A DNA stretch of 64,000 nucleotides. Origin: Bacteroides sp. AN502(2024) (lineage in GTDB: Bacteria; Bacteroidota; Bacteroidia; Bacteroidales; Bacteroidaceae). How positions within the stretch are numbered: the first letter of the stretch is position 1; each line of letters opens with the position of its first letter. A program made the position numbers and the translations under genes. Location of the stretch: positions 3,686,583-3,750,582 of the forward strand of contig NZ_JBGFSP010000003.1 of the NCBI RefSeq assembly GCF_041227145.1. Reading direction: 5' to 3'. Under the pieces are notes generated by a model. The model was not told where the DNA came from. It was given only the letters and a program-made list of their open reading frames with translations, and did not search any database. Below, piece after piece: positions 53,701-61,953 of the stretch.

Positions 53701-55563
53701 TTACTGTTTACGGGCTATTATTTTAAATTGGCAATAACGGTCGTTCATCACACTCTTGCACAGTTTTTCGGCGTATCCGCCATCGCTTTGAGGCTGATAG
53801 GAGCGGTTGTTACCCGAGGAGACGGGGATGCCGTCATCATCATACTGTACCACGCCGCCGGACTTGCAGACAAAGTAGTCGCCGAAGAGTTGTGCGGGTA
53901 TCCACGGCTGTGCGGGCACCCGTGTGTCGTCGAACATGATGGCGATGCGGTATTCGGGATCATCGGCGGGCGGTATGAATGTGTCGGTATCGTTGGCCGC
54001 CACGAAACTCTCGTCGGGCACAACGGTCCGTCCGCGGTATCGGATGGGGCTCTCACCCGTGTTGAGATAGACACCACCGCTTTGCAGGGAGTCTGCCGCC
54101 TGCAGCGTGGAGAATATGACGGGGGTCGAGCGCAGGTAGCACACGTTTTCGATGTTGGGGTCTTCGAGTGTGTGAAGTGTACCCGTATCCGTGCCGTTAA
54201 GCCCGGATACGAACGTGGTACCCTCCTCGTCAACCGCCAGCACGTTTCCCGTGACATAAACGGCGTTGCGGTATGCCACGTTTCCATCTACTACGTACCG
54301 GCCTTGCGGCAGGAGGTCTCCGGGGGCGAATGTGCGGTCGGTCACGGGGCGGTCGTTGAGTACGATGCCGTGCGAACCGAACAGGGAGGTGAACGATGCG
54401 AGTATACCGGTAACGGATGCCCGTGCGGTGTCGAGTCTGATGATTTTACTGAGCACTTCGCCCACCGTGTCGCTGCTTGTCTCATCCAGACAGATGGCTC
54501 CGCCTACAATGGTGAGTATGCCGGCCGCACTCTGCTCGTCCCATGTGCCGGCTATACCTATACTGTTATCCATGATGGGTATGGAGAGTGCGGGAGGCAA
54601 GGCACCCAGATAGGAATCGGTAATGCCCGGCAGGAATCCGGCGGGATTGGCGGCCGGGCTGTCGGCTCGAAGTGTCAGATCACCTGCTCCGGGATTGTTA
54701 AAAAGTTCTTCCGCCGTTTGCGCTGTGAAGATGCAGCGGGTGAACACGGGCATGAGTTCCTCTCTCACACCCCGTCCGCGGCATTGCCCGAGCAGACTGT
54801 CACGTCGCGCTTCTCCCCCGGATGCTTCGGTAATGAGTTCCTCACCGTCGAGGAACCAGCGGCAATCGGCAGTGAACAGGCACTCCTCGAAACGCAACGG
54901 TTCGTCGGCGTAGAAATCGCACCGGGCAAGAATGCTTGTACGGATAATTTCGATGCCGTACGATTCCCGCCTACGGTGTCCGATGGGGACGTTATGGACA
55001 GTGAAGTGAGACACTTCTCCATTACCCGCATAGCATATTTTCCTATCTCCGCAGATCTTGGGGCTGTCTATCACCACATGGTGTATGCCTCTTTTCCCGC
55101 CGATGCACCCCATGTATAAGGGTGAGTTGCGTATGATAACGCTATGGTCGCCCACACCCCATGAGTGCTGCGTCCACCCGAAATATCCTCCCCAGGCACG
55201 TCCCACCCCGGCATATCCCCATGCGCCGTATCGTATCATGGCGGTGTAGGTGGCCGGCGCGCAATTCTCCACGATGATGTCATTCAGCGTGAAGCCATGA
55301 ATGAGATAGGTGTCTTGCCCGTCGAATGTGGCCGCTCCCATGTAGTCTCCTTGTATGCGGGTATCGTGGTCTCCATCGGACATGTCCTCGCAGAATCGTC
55401 CTCGGCAGATGATTTCTTTCGCCGCGGTTCCGTGTCCCCTATACGCCTTTCCCAGTGTCTGATAGGGATTATCCGGGGTTCCTGTGCCGATGAGGTCGTT
55501 TCCCGCGTATGAGTCCACATAGACACACCGGGCGTTTCGTGTCCGCCACAAATAAGGTCTCAT
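53701..55563 (-). CDS. Phage tail fibre/spike with right-handed beta-helix
   Basis: A 620-residue protein. The N-terminal third has repeated short strands typical of a right-handed beta-helix (YLIHGFTLNDIIVENCAP; HSVIIRNSPLYMG; GIHHVVIDSPKI; VSHFTVHNVPIGH) and starts with YVDSYAGNDLIGTGTPDNPY, the usual opening of pectate-lyase-like DUF1565 folds. It is probably a spike that binds or degrades surface polysaccharide. No catalytic residues can be assigned. Near-overlap with the next gene (55560) shows operon coupling. Confidence 0.7.
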   Translation of the reverse strand: MRPYLWRTRNARCVYVDSYAGNDLIGTGTPDNPYQTLGKAYRGHGTAAKEIICRGRFCEDMSDGDHDTRIQGDYMGAATFDGQDTYLIHGFTLNDIIVENCAPATYTAMIRYGAWGYAGVGRAWGGYFGWTQHSWGVGDHSVIIRNSPLYMGCIGGKRGIHHVVIDSPKICGDRKICYAGNGEVSHFTVHNVPIGHRRRESYGIEIIRTSILARCDFYADEPLRFEECLFTADCRWFLDGEELITEASGGEARRDSLLGQCRGRGVREELMPVFTRCIFTAQTAEELFNNPGAGDLTLRADSPAANPAGFLPGITDSYLGALPPALSIPIMDNSIGIAGTWDEQSAAGILTIVGGAICLDETSSDTVGEVLSKIIRLDTARASVTGILASFTSLFGSHGIVLNDRPVTDRTFAPGDLLPQGRYVVDGNVAYRNAVYVTGNVLAVDEEGTTFVSGLNGTDTGTLHTLEDPNIENVCYLRSTPVIFSTLQAADSLQSGGVYLNTGESPIRYRGRTVVPDESFVAANDTDTFIPPADDPEYRIAIMFDDTRVPAQPWIPAQLFGDYFVCKSGGVVQYDDDGIPVSSGNNRSYQPQSDGGYAEKLCKSVMNDRYCQFKIIARKQ

Positions 55564-55856
55564 TCCTCACCTCCTTTCACCGTTTCCACATTGATGACAT
55601 CCCCGCGTCGTCCCCATGTGGGTTGTTGCGGGTCGATATACTCGCGGCGGATGGTTACACGCCACGCCTTATTTTCAATCACCCACCTTATGGGGCGCCC
55701 GAACCGGTCGGTTTGAGGCATGACCTTTCCCGTTTCTTCGGTATTCATGGCCAGAAGAGGATAGATTTCTTCGTATATCCACCTCATGGCGGATTCGGTT
55801 TGCGAAGTGTGGGGGTCTGTCTGCCACGTCACTCCTTCTTTTATTTTGATTTCCAT
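55560..55856 (-). CDS. Small phage tail-associated protein
   Basis: A 98-residue protein (WIYEEIYPLLAMNTEETGKV; TDRFGRPIRWVIENKAWRV). No family recognised. Its stop overlaps the start of the spike gene by 4 bp and it follows the 324-residue structural gene by 18 bp. It may be a spike chaperone or adaptor. Confidence 0.55.
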   Translation of the reverse strand: MEIKIKEGVTWQTDPHTSQTESAMRWIYEEIYPLLAMNTEETGKVMPQTDRFGRPIRWVIENKAWRVTIRREYIDPQQPTWGRRGDVINVETVKGGEE

Positions 55857-55874
55857 TCGATATTGGTTTAGAGA

Positions 55875-56849
55875 TTATACATCAGAGGCACGCCGGTGAG
55901 GCCGGCTCATCACACATCTTATTCCGACGGCCGCCGCGGCTTCGTTGACGCGTTGGATTTCCCATGTGGCGAGTTGTCCCGGTTCAATCAGTATCGCCTG
56001 CGGGTTTTCGGGATCGACCTCCCGGCGTACCGTGTTCCCGGCGGTTATCCACAGGTGTGCCACGTTGAACAGACGCACCTCTTTCATCGTCACCGCATAC
56101 GCCTCCATGTTGACATCCTGAATGGCGACTCCCGTCTGCCCGAAGTCGAGCGTGTAGCTGCGGTCGGCAAGCGAGTCGCGCAGGTTCTCGAGGGTCTTTC
56201 TCAAGCCTTCCTCGGCATCGGTGGCACGTTTTGTCTCATCGCTTATTTCTTCGTGACAAGCGGTCGCGATGGTTTTCCGTAGTTCTTCCAGCATGCCGGT
56301 CAGCGTCTCCGCATCGGTCACCCCTTGGAGAAACGCTTCCATCTCCCGCCATCGGTTGATCGTACTGTCGGCCGTGTCCTTTGCTTCCAAAAAGGTCTTA
56401 ATTGTATTCGCCAAAGCCCATAACGTGCTGTAATTCGCGCCCAAAGCGGAAAACGTGCTTTCCAGAGAAGCGCAGGGATCCGTGGGGTGCAGACACCCTC
56501 GCAGGCTTTCCGCATCGGCGTTGGCCGTGTCGATCTCCGCCTGCTGTCGTATGTCCGTGGCTTGCAAGTCGTCCATGTCGTCCGAAACGCGCCTGAACTC
56601 TTTCTCGGCCACGGCTGTATGTTGGTCGAACTCCGTGCGCAGCATACTGTGTCTTTTTTCCAAAGCCACACCGGAGGAGTGGTCGTATTTCGCATTTAGC
56701 TGTTCAGGGAGATCCTCCACGTTGGCAAGGGGCAGTTTGTCTTCCGTCTTATGCAGAAAACTGTCTATCCAGTCCGCGAACTGTTCTTCAATCGGGTATT
56801 TTCCGCGTTTGAACCATTGTTTTAATGTTGAACGTAATCTGATAGCCAT
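55875..56849 (-). CDS. Coiled-coil phage tail structural protein
   Basis: A 324-residue protein. The N-terminus RLRSTLKQWFKRGKYPIEEQ and FADWIDSFLHKTED is a conserved opening of Bacteroides phage tail proteins. It is followed by long alpha-helical, charged stretches (residues 60-230, coiled coil likely) and a C-terminal beta-rich part (YTLDFGQTGVAIQD; ATWEIQRVNEAAAAVG). Probably a tail-fibre shaft or connector. Confidence 0.6.
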   Translation of the reverse strand: MAIRLRSTLKQWFKRGKYPIEEQFADWIDSFLHKTEDKLPLANVEDLPEQLNAKYDHSSGVALEKRHSMLRTEFDQHTAVAEKEFRRVSDDMDDLQATDIRQQAEIDTANADAESLRGCLHPTDPCASLESTFSALGANYSTLWALANTIKTFLEAKDTADSTINRWREMEAFLQGVTDAETLTGMLEELRKTIATACHEEISDETKRATDAEEGLRKTLENLRDSLADRSYTLDFGQTGVAIQDVNMEAYAVTMKEVRLFNVAHLWITAGNTVRREVDPENPQAILIEPGQLATWEIQRVNEAAAAVGIRCVMSRPHRRASDV

Positions 56850-56860
56850 TGTGATATTAT

Positions 56861-57844
56861 TTATTTAAGTCGCATGATATAAGCCAGAACATAATACGGG
56901 GGACGGTTTTCATGTTGCGCACCACCGCCCTTGCCTTCCGTGTCATGCCTGTAATAGAACAGATGCTTGTTGTCATAATCCGTATCATTTGACCCGATAT
57001 TGTTGTTCGTCACGATGGTGTCGTAGTTCTGGCCGTCGTGGGCTTCCGGATAATAATAATCCTTGAACGTATGCGCATGGTTCGGCATTTCATTGATGGT
57101 AAGGGCATGTTTTTTCTCACCGCCTGCCGTGCCTTTCGTCTTGTAGTCATTATCACTGTCGTGGTAGCCCACGACAAAACGGCCGCGCAGATCGGGAAGA
57201 CGGAAAAAGCCGCTGGTCGTAGTGTACCGTGTACCGTTGGCACTGTAAGCATTGTTAAAGGTCGTACCCAAAGCCTTGTACAGGTCGGGATAGTCCTTTG
57301 TGCTTAATTGCCGCCCGTCACAAAGGGCGTAACCGTCAGGCTCGGTTTTTCCCGCCCATAGCAGCACGATACCCAAAGGTGCGGGGGTGAATTTTGCCGC
57401 CTCCTCTTGCAGGTCTTCTTTCAGGTCGGCAATAGCCTGATTAAGTGCGTCAGAAGTCTGCACATTCTTGAAGTCCTCCCATCTGAAATTTTCATAGCCC
57501 ACACCCGCGGCAAGCGTCCGTTTCGTGTAGGCTTTCGGATAATCGTATCCTTGCGCCGTCACGGGTATATCCTCTTGTTTCACATACATGCCGCTGCCGA
57601 CCGCACCGCCCTCGAAACGCAAAACTTCACCGGCGGGAAAAGCCGCCGTCCGTACAAATACATAACCCTCGGAACGCTTTGTGCCGTCCTGTGAAAGGTC
57701 GCAGCCGCGCAGGATTACTTTGTCGCCGGCGATGTTGCCCAATATAGCGACAAGCGCGATATTGGTCTGCAAGGCGTCCAGCGTCTCACAGTCCAGCGGA
57801 AAATCCTTGTTTCCCTGTGTCAGGTAATTACCTGTGATTTTATC
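56861..57844 (-). CDS. Phage tail collar-domain protein
   Basis: Start set at ATG 57844 (MDKITGNYLTQGNKDFP), which overlaps the previous gene stop at 57856 least; 11 codons upstream are also open. The C-terminal half is a tail collar domain (GIVLLWAGKTEPDGYALCDG; RLPDLRGRFVVGYHDSD; INEMPNHAHTFKDYY; ENRPPYYVLAYIMRL) as in short tail fibres and microcystin-dependent proteins. It probably contributes to host recognition. Confidence 0.82.
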   Translation of the reverse strand, partial: DKITGNYLTQGNKDFPLDCETLDALQTNIALVAILGNIAGDKVILRGCDLSQDGTKRSEGYVFVRTAAFPAGEVLRFEGGAVGSGMYVKQEDIPVTAQGYDYPKAYTKRTLAAGVGYENFRWEDFKNVQTSDALNQAIADLKEDLQEEAAKFTPAPLGIVLLWAGKTEPDGYALCDGRQLSTKDYPDLYKALGTTFNNAYSANGTRYTTTSGFFRLPDLRGRFVVGYHDSDNDYKTKGTAGGEKKHALTINEMPNHAHTFKDYYYPEAHDGQNYDTIVTNNNIGSNDTDYDNKHLFYYRHDTEGKGGGAQHENRPPYYVLAYIMRLK

Positions 57845-57855
57845 CATTATCTTTT

Positions 57856-58350
57856 TTATTTGTAGTTTATAGTCCAACGTTTTGAAGCAAGTTTGTAAGT
57901 GTCCACGATTGCGTTCATACGATTTTCATCCACCCGGTCGCGCAGGCTTATCGGTACCGTGACCCAAAAATCGTAACCATTCACACCACCGAAGCCGCGG
58001 CGGTTAAGGATAAAAGCAGTTCCCATGATATGCGAAGGTAGCAGTATGAACCGCTCCTGCTCGCGTTGGAAAATGCGTTGTCCCTGCAATGACACGCTCC
58101 ATTCGTCCTCCACCAGAATACGGCGTTCCACAGGGTCGAACGTGTCATTCAGGACGGCACGCAGGTGGCACACCTGCCCGTTATGCGACAGCCTGTATTG
58201 CTTATCCTGACGCCAGCGCATGAAATTTCCGTAAACGATGTTCACACCCTGCACCATGCTTTGCGCAAAGGCGGCAATCAGAGGCCTGCGGTAGTGCGTG
58301 GGCAGCAACAGCAACGCCAGACGTTTTATTTTAAGGTCATAGAGGCTCAT
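57856..58350 (-). CDS. Phage tail protein (gpI-like position)
   Basis: A 164-residue protein (LALLLLPTHYRRPLIAAFAQ; VNIVYGNFMRWRQDKQYRLS; VERRILVEDEW). It occupies the place of P2 gpI/Mu gp48 between baseplate J and the fibre genes, but the sequence family is not certain. It overlaps the J gene by 4 bp. Confidence 0.6.
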   Translation of the reverse strand: MSLYDLKIKRLALLLLPTHYRRPLIAAFAQSMVQGVNIVYGNFMRWRQDKQYRLSHNGQVCHLRAVLNDTFDPVERRILVEDEWSVSLQGQRIFQREQERFILLPSHIMGTAFILNRRGFGGVNGYDFWVTVPISLRDRVDENRMNAIVDTYKLASKRWTINYK

Positions 58351-59185
58351 TTGTAAGGTGTCATGTTAAGTTTGATATTTCCAGCTTTGAAATAACCCGA
58401 CGCAGGTGTGTAACGGGCGTTTATCTTCGTGGGCGTACCCTCGCCGCTTACCATCGTTTCAGACCCGCGCAACTCGACAATGCGCACCCCGTCGATGGCT
58501 TGCAGACAATCCACAAGTGCCATGTTGGTGTATTCACCGTTGAAAGGCAGGTTTTCGATATAGGCGATAATGGCTTCACGGCAGGCCGTCTCGACATTTT
58601 CGGACAGCAGCATCGCGTCAAAATATACGTCCGCCTCGCAATTGAATGCGTCAGGAGGCCGGTTTACGAGGTTCACACGCACGCCGGCGTCTTTTATTTC
58701 CGCAATGTAGGCCGCAAGCTGCCCCTCCGTATCGGTATCGAGCGGCTGCCGCTTTCCCCGGCATCACCCGCCACCTTGATGGTAAGGATGGAGGCATCGG
58801 CATTTTCTGTGGCCGCGGCATATTTTACCACGTGGGCGGTCTCGATGTCACCGTCACTCATGCCCTCCGTGTCGTAGTGATCCGTATCGGGAACGAGGGT
58901 TTTGTCTTTTATGAAACCCAGCACCTTGTCCCTGTACCATTTGGGGCGGTGAGGCATGATAGCCTCGATGCGTTCCTCCACGTCCTTTTTATGCCTGTCA
59001 AAAAGGTTTTCAAGTACCCATGTGGCACAAGCCACGATATAGAACAGCAGGCTCTCAACGCTTACCTTGCTGAAATGCGAGGAAAAAGCCGTCCCCGTCT
59101 CAAAACCATAGGCGCGCGCAACATCCGAATTGCGCATGAAGTCGGTCGTCATACTGTCTTTTATGTCCGAGATTGTTCTTGCCAT
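58347..59185 (-). pseudogene. Baseplate J-like protein, frameshifted
   Basis: The 5' part (59185 to about 58745) encodes VARAYGFETGTAFSSHFSKV and SLLFYIVACATWVLENLFD; the 3' part continues in another frame as LDTDTEGQLAAYIAEIKDAG, VRVNLVNRPPDAFNCEADVY and so on to 58347. One missing base in GCGGCAGCCG restores a protein of about 279 residues with the baseplate J / wedge protein layout (IAEIKDAGVRVNL is the typical joint). Confidence 0.72.
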
Positions 59186-59196
59186 ATCCCAATTAT

Positions 59197-59490
59197 TTAG
59201 CTTACAATAAAATCTATTTCTATTCCCATGAAGTTGATGCCCTCCTGTGCGAGTGCGGCCATTTCGTCCGCACTCAATGCCGTGGCGGGTTGCAGGTTCT
59301 GCACACTGTAACGGCGCACCGTGTCGGCATTTTCGACGGCAACCGTATCAAGAACCTGCCCGTCCTGCAAGGTATCTGTCAGGCTTATGCCGTTTGCTTC
59401 GGAAAGCCTGAAAGCGGCTTCCATGCTGCCCGAAGTCTCCACGGCCATGTCGAGCAGGCTCTGTCTGTCCTTTACTGTTACTTCCATCAT
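59197..59490 (-). CDS. Small phage tail protein (gpX/LysM-like)
   Basis: A 97-residue protein beginning MMEVTVKDRQSLLDMAVETS and containing GQVLDTVAVENADTVRRYSV. The sequence DRQSLLDMAVETSGSMEAAF resembles LysM-like tail protein X. Its ATG overlaps the stop of the gp25-like gene (ATGA). Confidence 0.6.
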   Translation of the reverse strand: MMEVTVKDRQSLLDMAVETSGSMEAAFRLSEANGISLTDTLQDGQVLDTVAVENADTVRRYSVQNLQPATALSADEMAALAQEGINFMGIEIDFIVS

Positions 59491-59766
59491 TCCACTGTTA
59501 TAATGTTATCTTCCGTTATGCTCACTTTCCGGACGTCAAGCCCGCAGGCCTCCAGCATTTTTTTTGACCTGACCCCGCCACATGACATCCACCTCGCCGC
59601 CAAGCATTTTTTTCACTTCGCCGCCAATAAGCGGAAATTCTTTCCACTCGCCACGCATGACAATAAGGACACCCTCGACAATCTGGCTGTCAGTGTTACC
59701 GATTACGACACTGCCGCGCTCTATCAGCAGGTCGCCACTTTCCGCGTCTATCAGTATGCCGTTCAT
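59487..59766 (-). pseudogene. gp25/gpW-like baseplate wedge protein, frameshifted
   Basis: MNGILIDAESGDLLIERGSV, IVEGVLIVMRGEWKEFPLIG and GGEVDVMWRGQVKK identify the GPW/gp25 family. At an A8 run (plus-strand T8 near 59558-59565) the frame is lost; with seven A it continues MLEACGLDVRKVSITEDNI to the stop at 59487, giving about 93 residues. The A8/A7 ambiguity may be a sequencing error. Confidence 0.72.
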
Positions 59767-60377
59767 CCGTGTTTCACTTTTTCGTTTTCATAATCACCCC
59801 GCTGTGTAGGCGTCAGCAGGTTGCCCGCCCAGTTCCCCGTCAATGCGGATAACGCCGCACCGCCATCCTGCGGAACGGCCACCCATGCGGAAAAGATGTT
59901 TTTCAACTCGTTGATGTCATTCTCTATGGCGTTGAAATGTTCAGTCAGCTGCTCGACCTTAACCGTGCCGCCGAAGCCGCCGCTGTTCAGTGTTATGCCC
60001 TCTGTTGTCAGTTCCGCACCGGTATCGTCGCCCATCAGCACGCGCACACCGTCTTTGTCGGCTGAAATCCGGGCGGTGTCGCCACTGATTACCACCTCGA
60101 CGCTTTCCACTTCGTCGGTTAGCAACACCACCCCCGCAGCACCGTCGGCCACAAAACCGACAACCACATAACTACCCACTTTCGGGTACGTCACCACTCC
60201 GAACGTGCTTTCCTGATTGGCTTGCAGGTTCACGCCCAGAAGCGGCGCGCTTTCGTCCAATGGCGTGCAGTCCACCGTGCGCGCCGTCTTGTCCACGGTG
60301 TCCACCGTGCAGACAAGGCTCGCGCTCTGGCGGCCGCCCTGTGCCAACTGCCTGATGGTTTCTTTTATATTGTTCAT
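59763..60377 (-). CDS. Baseplate assembly protein V-like (spike)
   Basis: A 204-residue protein with an OB-fold region (ASLVCTVDTVDKTARTVDCT; VTYPKVGSYVVVGFVADGAA) and a beta-helical tail (GDTARISADKDGVRVLMGDD; TEGITLNSGGFGGTVKVEQL). It matches the gpV/gp45 central spike layout. It overlaps the D-like gene by 4 bp and the gp25-like gene by 4 bp. Confidence 0.75.
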   Translation of the reverse strand: MNNIKETIRQLAQGGRQSASLVCTVDTVDKTARTVDCTPLDESAPLLGVNLQANQESTFGVVTYPKVGSYVVVGFVADGAAGVVLLTDEVESVEVVISGDTARISADKDGVRVLMGDDTGAELTTEGITLNSGGFGGTVKVEQLTEHFNAIENDINELKNIFSAWVAVPQDGGAALSALTGNWAGNLLTPTQRGDYENEKVKHG

Positions 60378-61329
60378 TCTTCTACTCGTTGGCCGAGCGT
60401 GATTTCCTGACGGAAGCCGCCCGTGCCGTATTTGATTATATTTTTCTTTACCTGATAGACACCTTTTTTCTCGCCGTCTATCTTGATGCCGATGGCGTCC
60501 AGCTTATCGAGCAGACTGTAACCGAACGTCTTGAAACTGCCCGTAAGGCCGTCACGTTTAAGACGCTTGATTTCCTGCTGCGCCCACGCTTTGAGTTCGG
60601 CTTCCTGCTTGTTGTAGGTATGGAGGGTACGGTGTTCGCCGTCGGCGTCGCCCACCTCCACCCTGATTTTTTTGTTATTCGGCATTAGGCTGACCGCTTT
60701 GATGCGCAGCCGCATGTTTTCAGCCTTTTGCTGTTCCAGGTTCCGGTCGTCGATGATATTTACACCCGTGGCGAAAACCTGCGTCGGGCGGCTGTCCCTC
60801 TCGAACAGGACACTGCAATAAAGCACGGGGCTGCCGTCCTCGTAGCGGAAGAACGAGCGGACGCCGTTTTCCTGCAAGTGGCCGAGAAGCGATGCCACGG
60901 TGTCCGCCGTGACACGGTACTGGCCGAGGTTCTGTTCACCCATCACGCGCAGCGGGTAGTTCAGGCCTTGTTCTTTCAACAGGGTTTCAAGGTTCACGCT
61001 CTTGTAGGCTTTCTTCTGTGCCTGCATCTGTTTCAACTTGAACATTTCGTCCTCGCAGGTAATAACGACGGGCGTCTTAAAACCTACGTCACGCACGTAA
61101 CCCACAAAGGTCAACTGCAAATCCCCGTCGTAGCCCAGCCACACTTTCACCCCGTCGCCGCGCTGCACGGGTATCTCGGCAGCACCGTCCCACTTGATTT
61201 TTTTGGGCAATGTCAGACGGCATTCATCCGTCACTTTTCGGTGTCGCGGGTGATTTCCACCTCCGTGACCTTTTCAAGCCGCCAAGACTTCGCGCCTGTG
61301 ATTTCTATTTTTGCCGTCAGCCTGTACAT
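60374..61329 (-). pseudogene. Late control D-like tail protein, frameshifted at 5' end
   Basis: The main frame (from about 61234) reads TLPKKIKWDGAAEIPVQRGD, VWLGYDGDLQLTFVGYVRDV, TYNKQEAELKAWAQQEIKRL, typical of gpD/gp44-like hub proteins. The start is at ATG 61329 (MYRLTAKIEITGAKSWRLEK) in another frame; one missing G in GAAAAGTGACGG (near 61234) joins EITRDTEK to TDECRL, giving about 318 residues. Confidence 0.75.
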
Positions 61330-61354
61330 CGTTTGAATGCCGTTTAATTACTGT

Positions 61355-61952
61355 TTAATACTCTGTACTGTACACGTTATAATCCCCGTCGCTCATGGCC
61401 GAAATGCTCGCGCTTTGGTAGTTGCTCGCCGTGTCCTGCGATACAGAAAAACTCTTTATCACGATACTACCGATGTCGAATATCTCTAAAAAGACGCTGT
61501 GCACGTCGATGGCCGCCTTTTCGTCGAAAAAGGCGCGAAGCTCGCGCAGCCCGTCTTCGGGTGTATTCGTCCAGCGATGACTCGCTCGGACAGCGACCAC
61601 ACCGACAACGATGTTTATCTGGTAGTCGCCCTCGTTGATGTATTCTTTCACCGTGCCGTCCATGCCGACCATACTGCGTGGTGACGATGTTTTTCGCGCG
61701 GCTGATGGCGCCACGTCGTAGGTGGCGAGCGTCTGGCCGTCTGCTCGCGCAGTGCATTTCGCATAACGCATACCGCCCCTCCCAATAACTTTTATCGGTT
61801 ATCGGGCTGCTGACCTCGTGCGGAGTGATACCGCCACCGTGGCCGTCCCAATTAGGGGCTTGCCCCGTGCGCGAGGGTTGCATCCTGTACAGCAGCCCTT
61901 TCGCCTGTGTGGCCGCGCCCGCAGCTATGAACATGAAACTTATCGGTGTCAT
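61355..61952 (-). pseudogene. DUF6046-like phage tail protein, frameshifted
   Basis: The N-terminal part from ATG 61952 reads AKGLLYRMQPSRTGQAPNWD and GGITPHEVSSPITDKSYWEG; near 61770 the frame changes to YAKCTARADGQTLATYDVAP and EYINEGDYQINIVVGVVAV to the stop at 61355. About 198 residues when joined. It lies between the tape measure and the D-like hub, where tail-tube initiation proteins are encoded. Family assignment is tentative. Confidence 0.6.
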
Positions 61953-61953
61953 A

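Noticed and set aside
53728..55119. 463-codon plus-strand frame in the prophage
   Set aside because: Antisense to the GC-rich spike gene, where long shadow frames are expected; no family motif.
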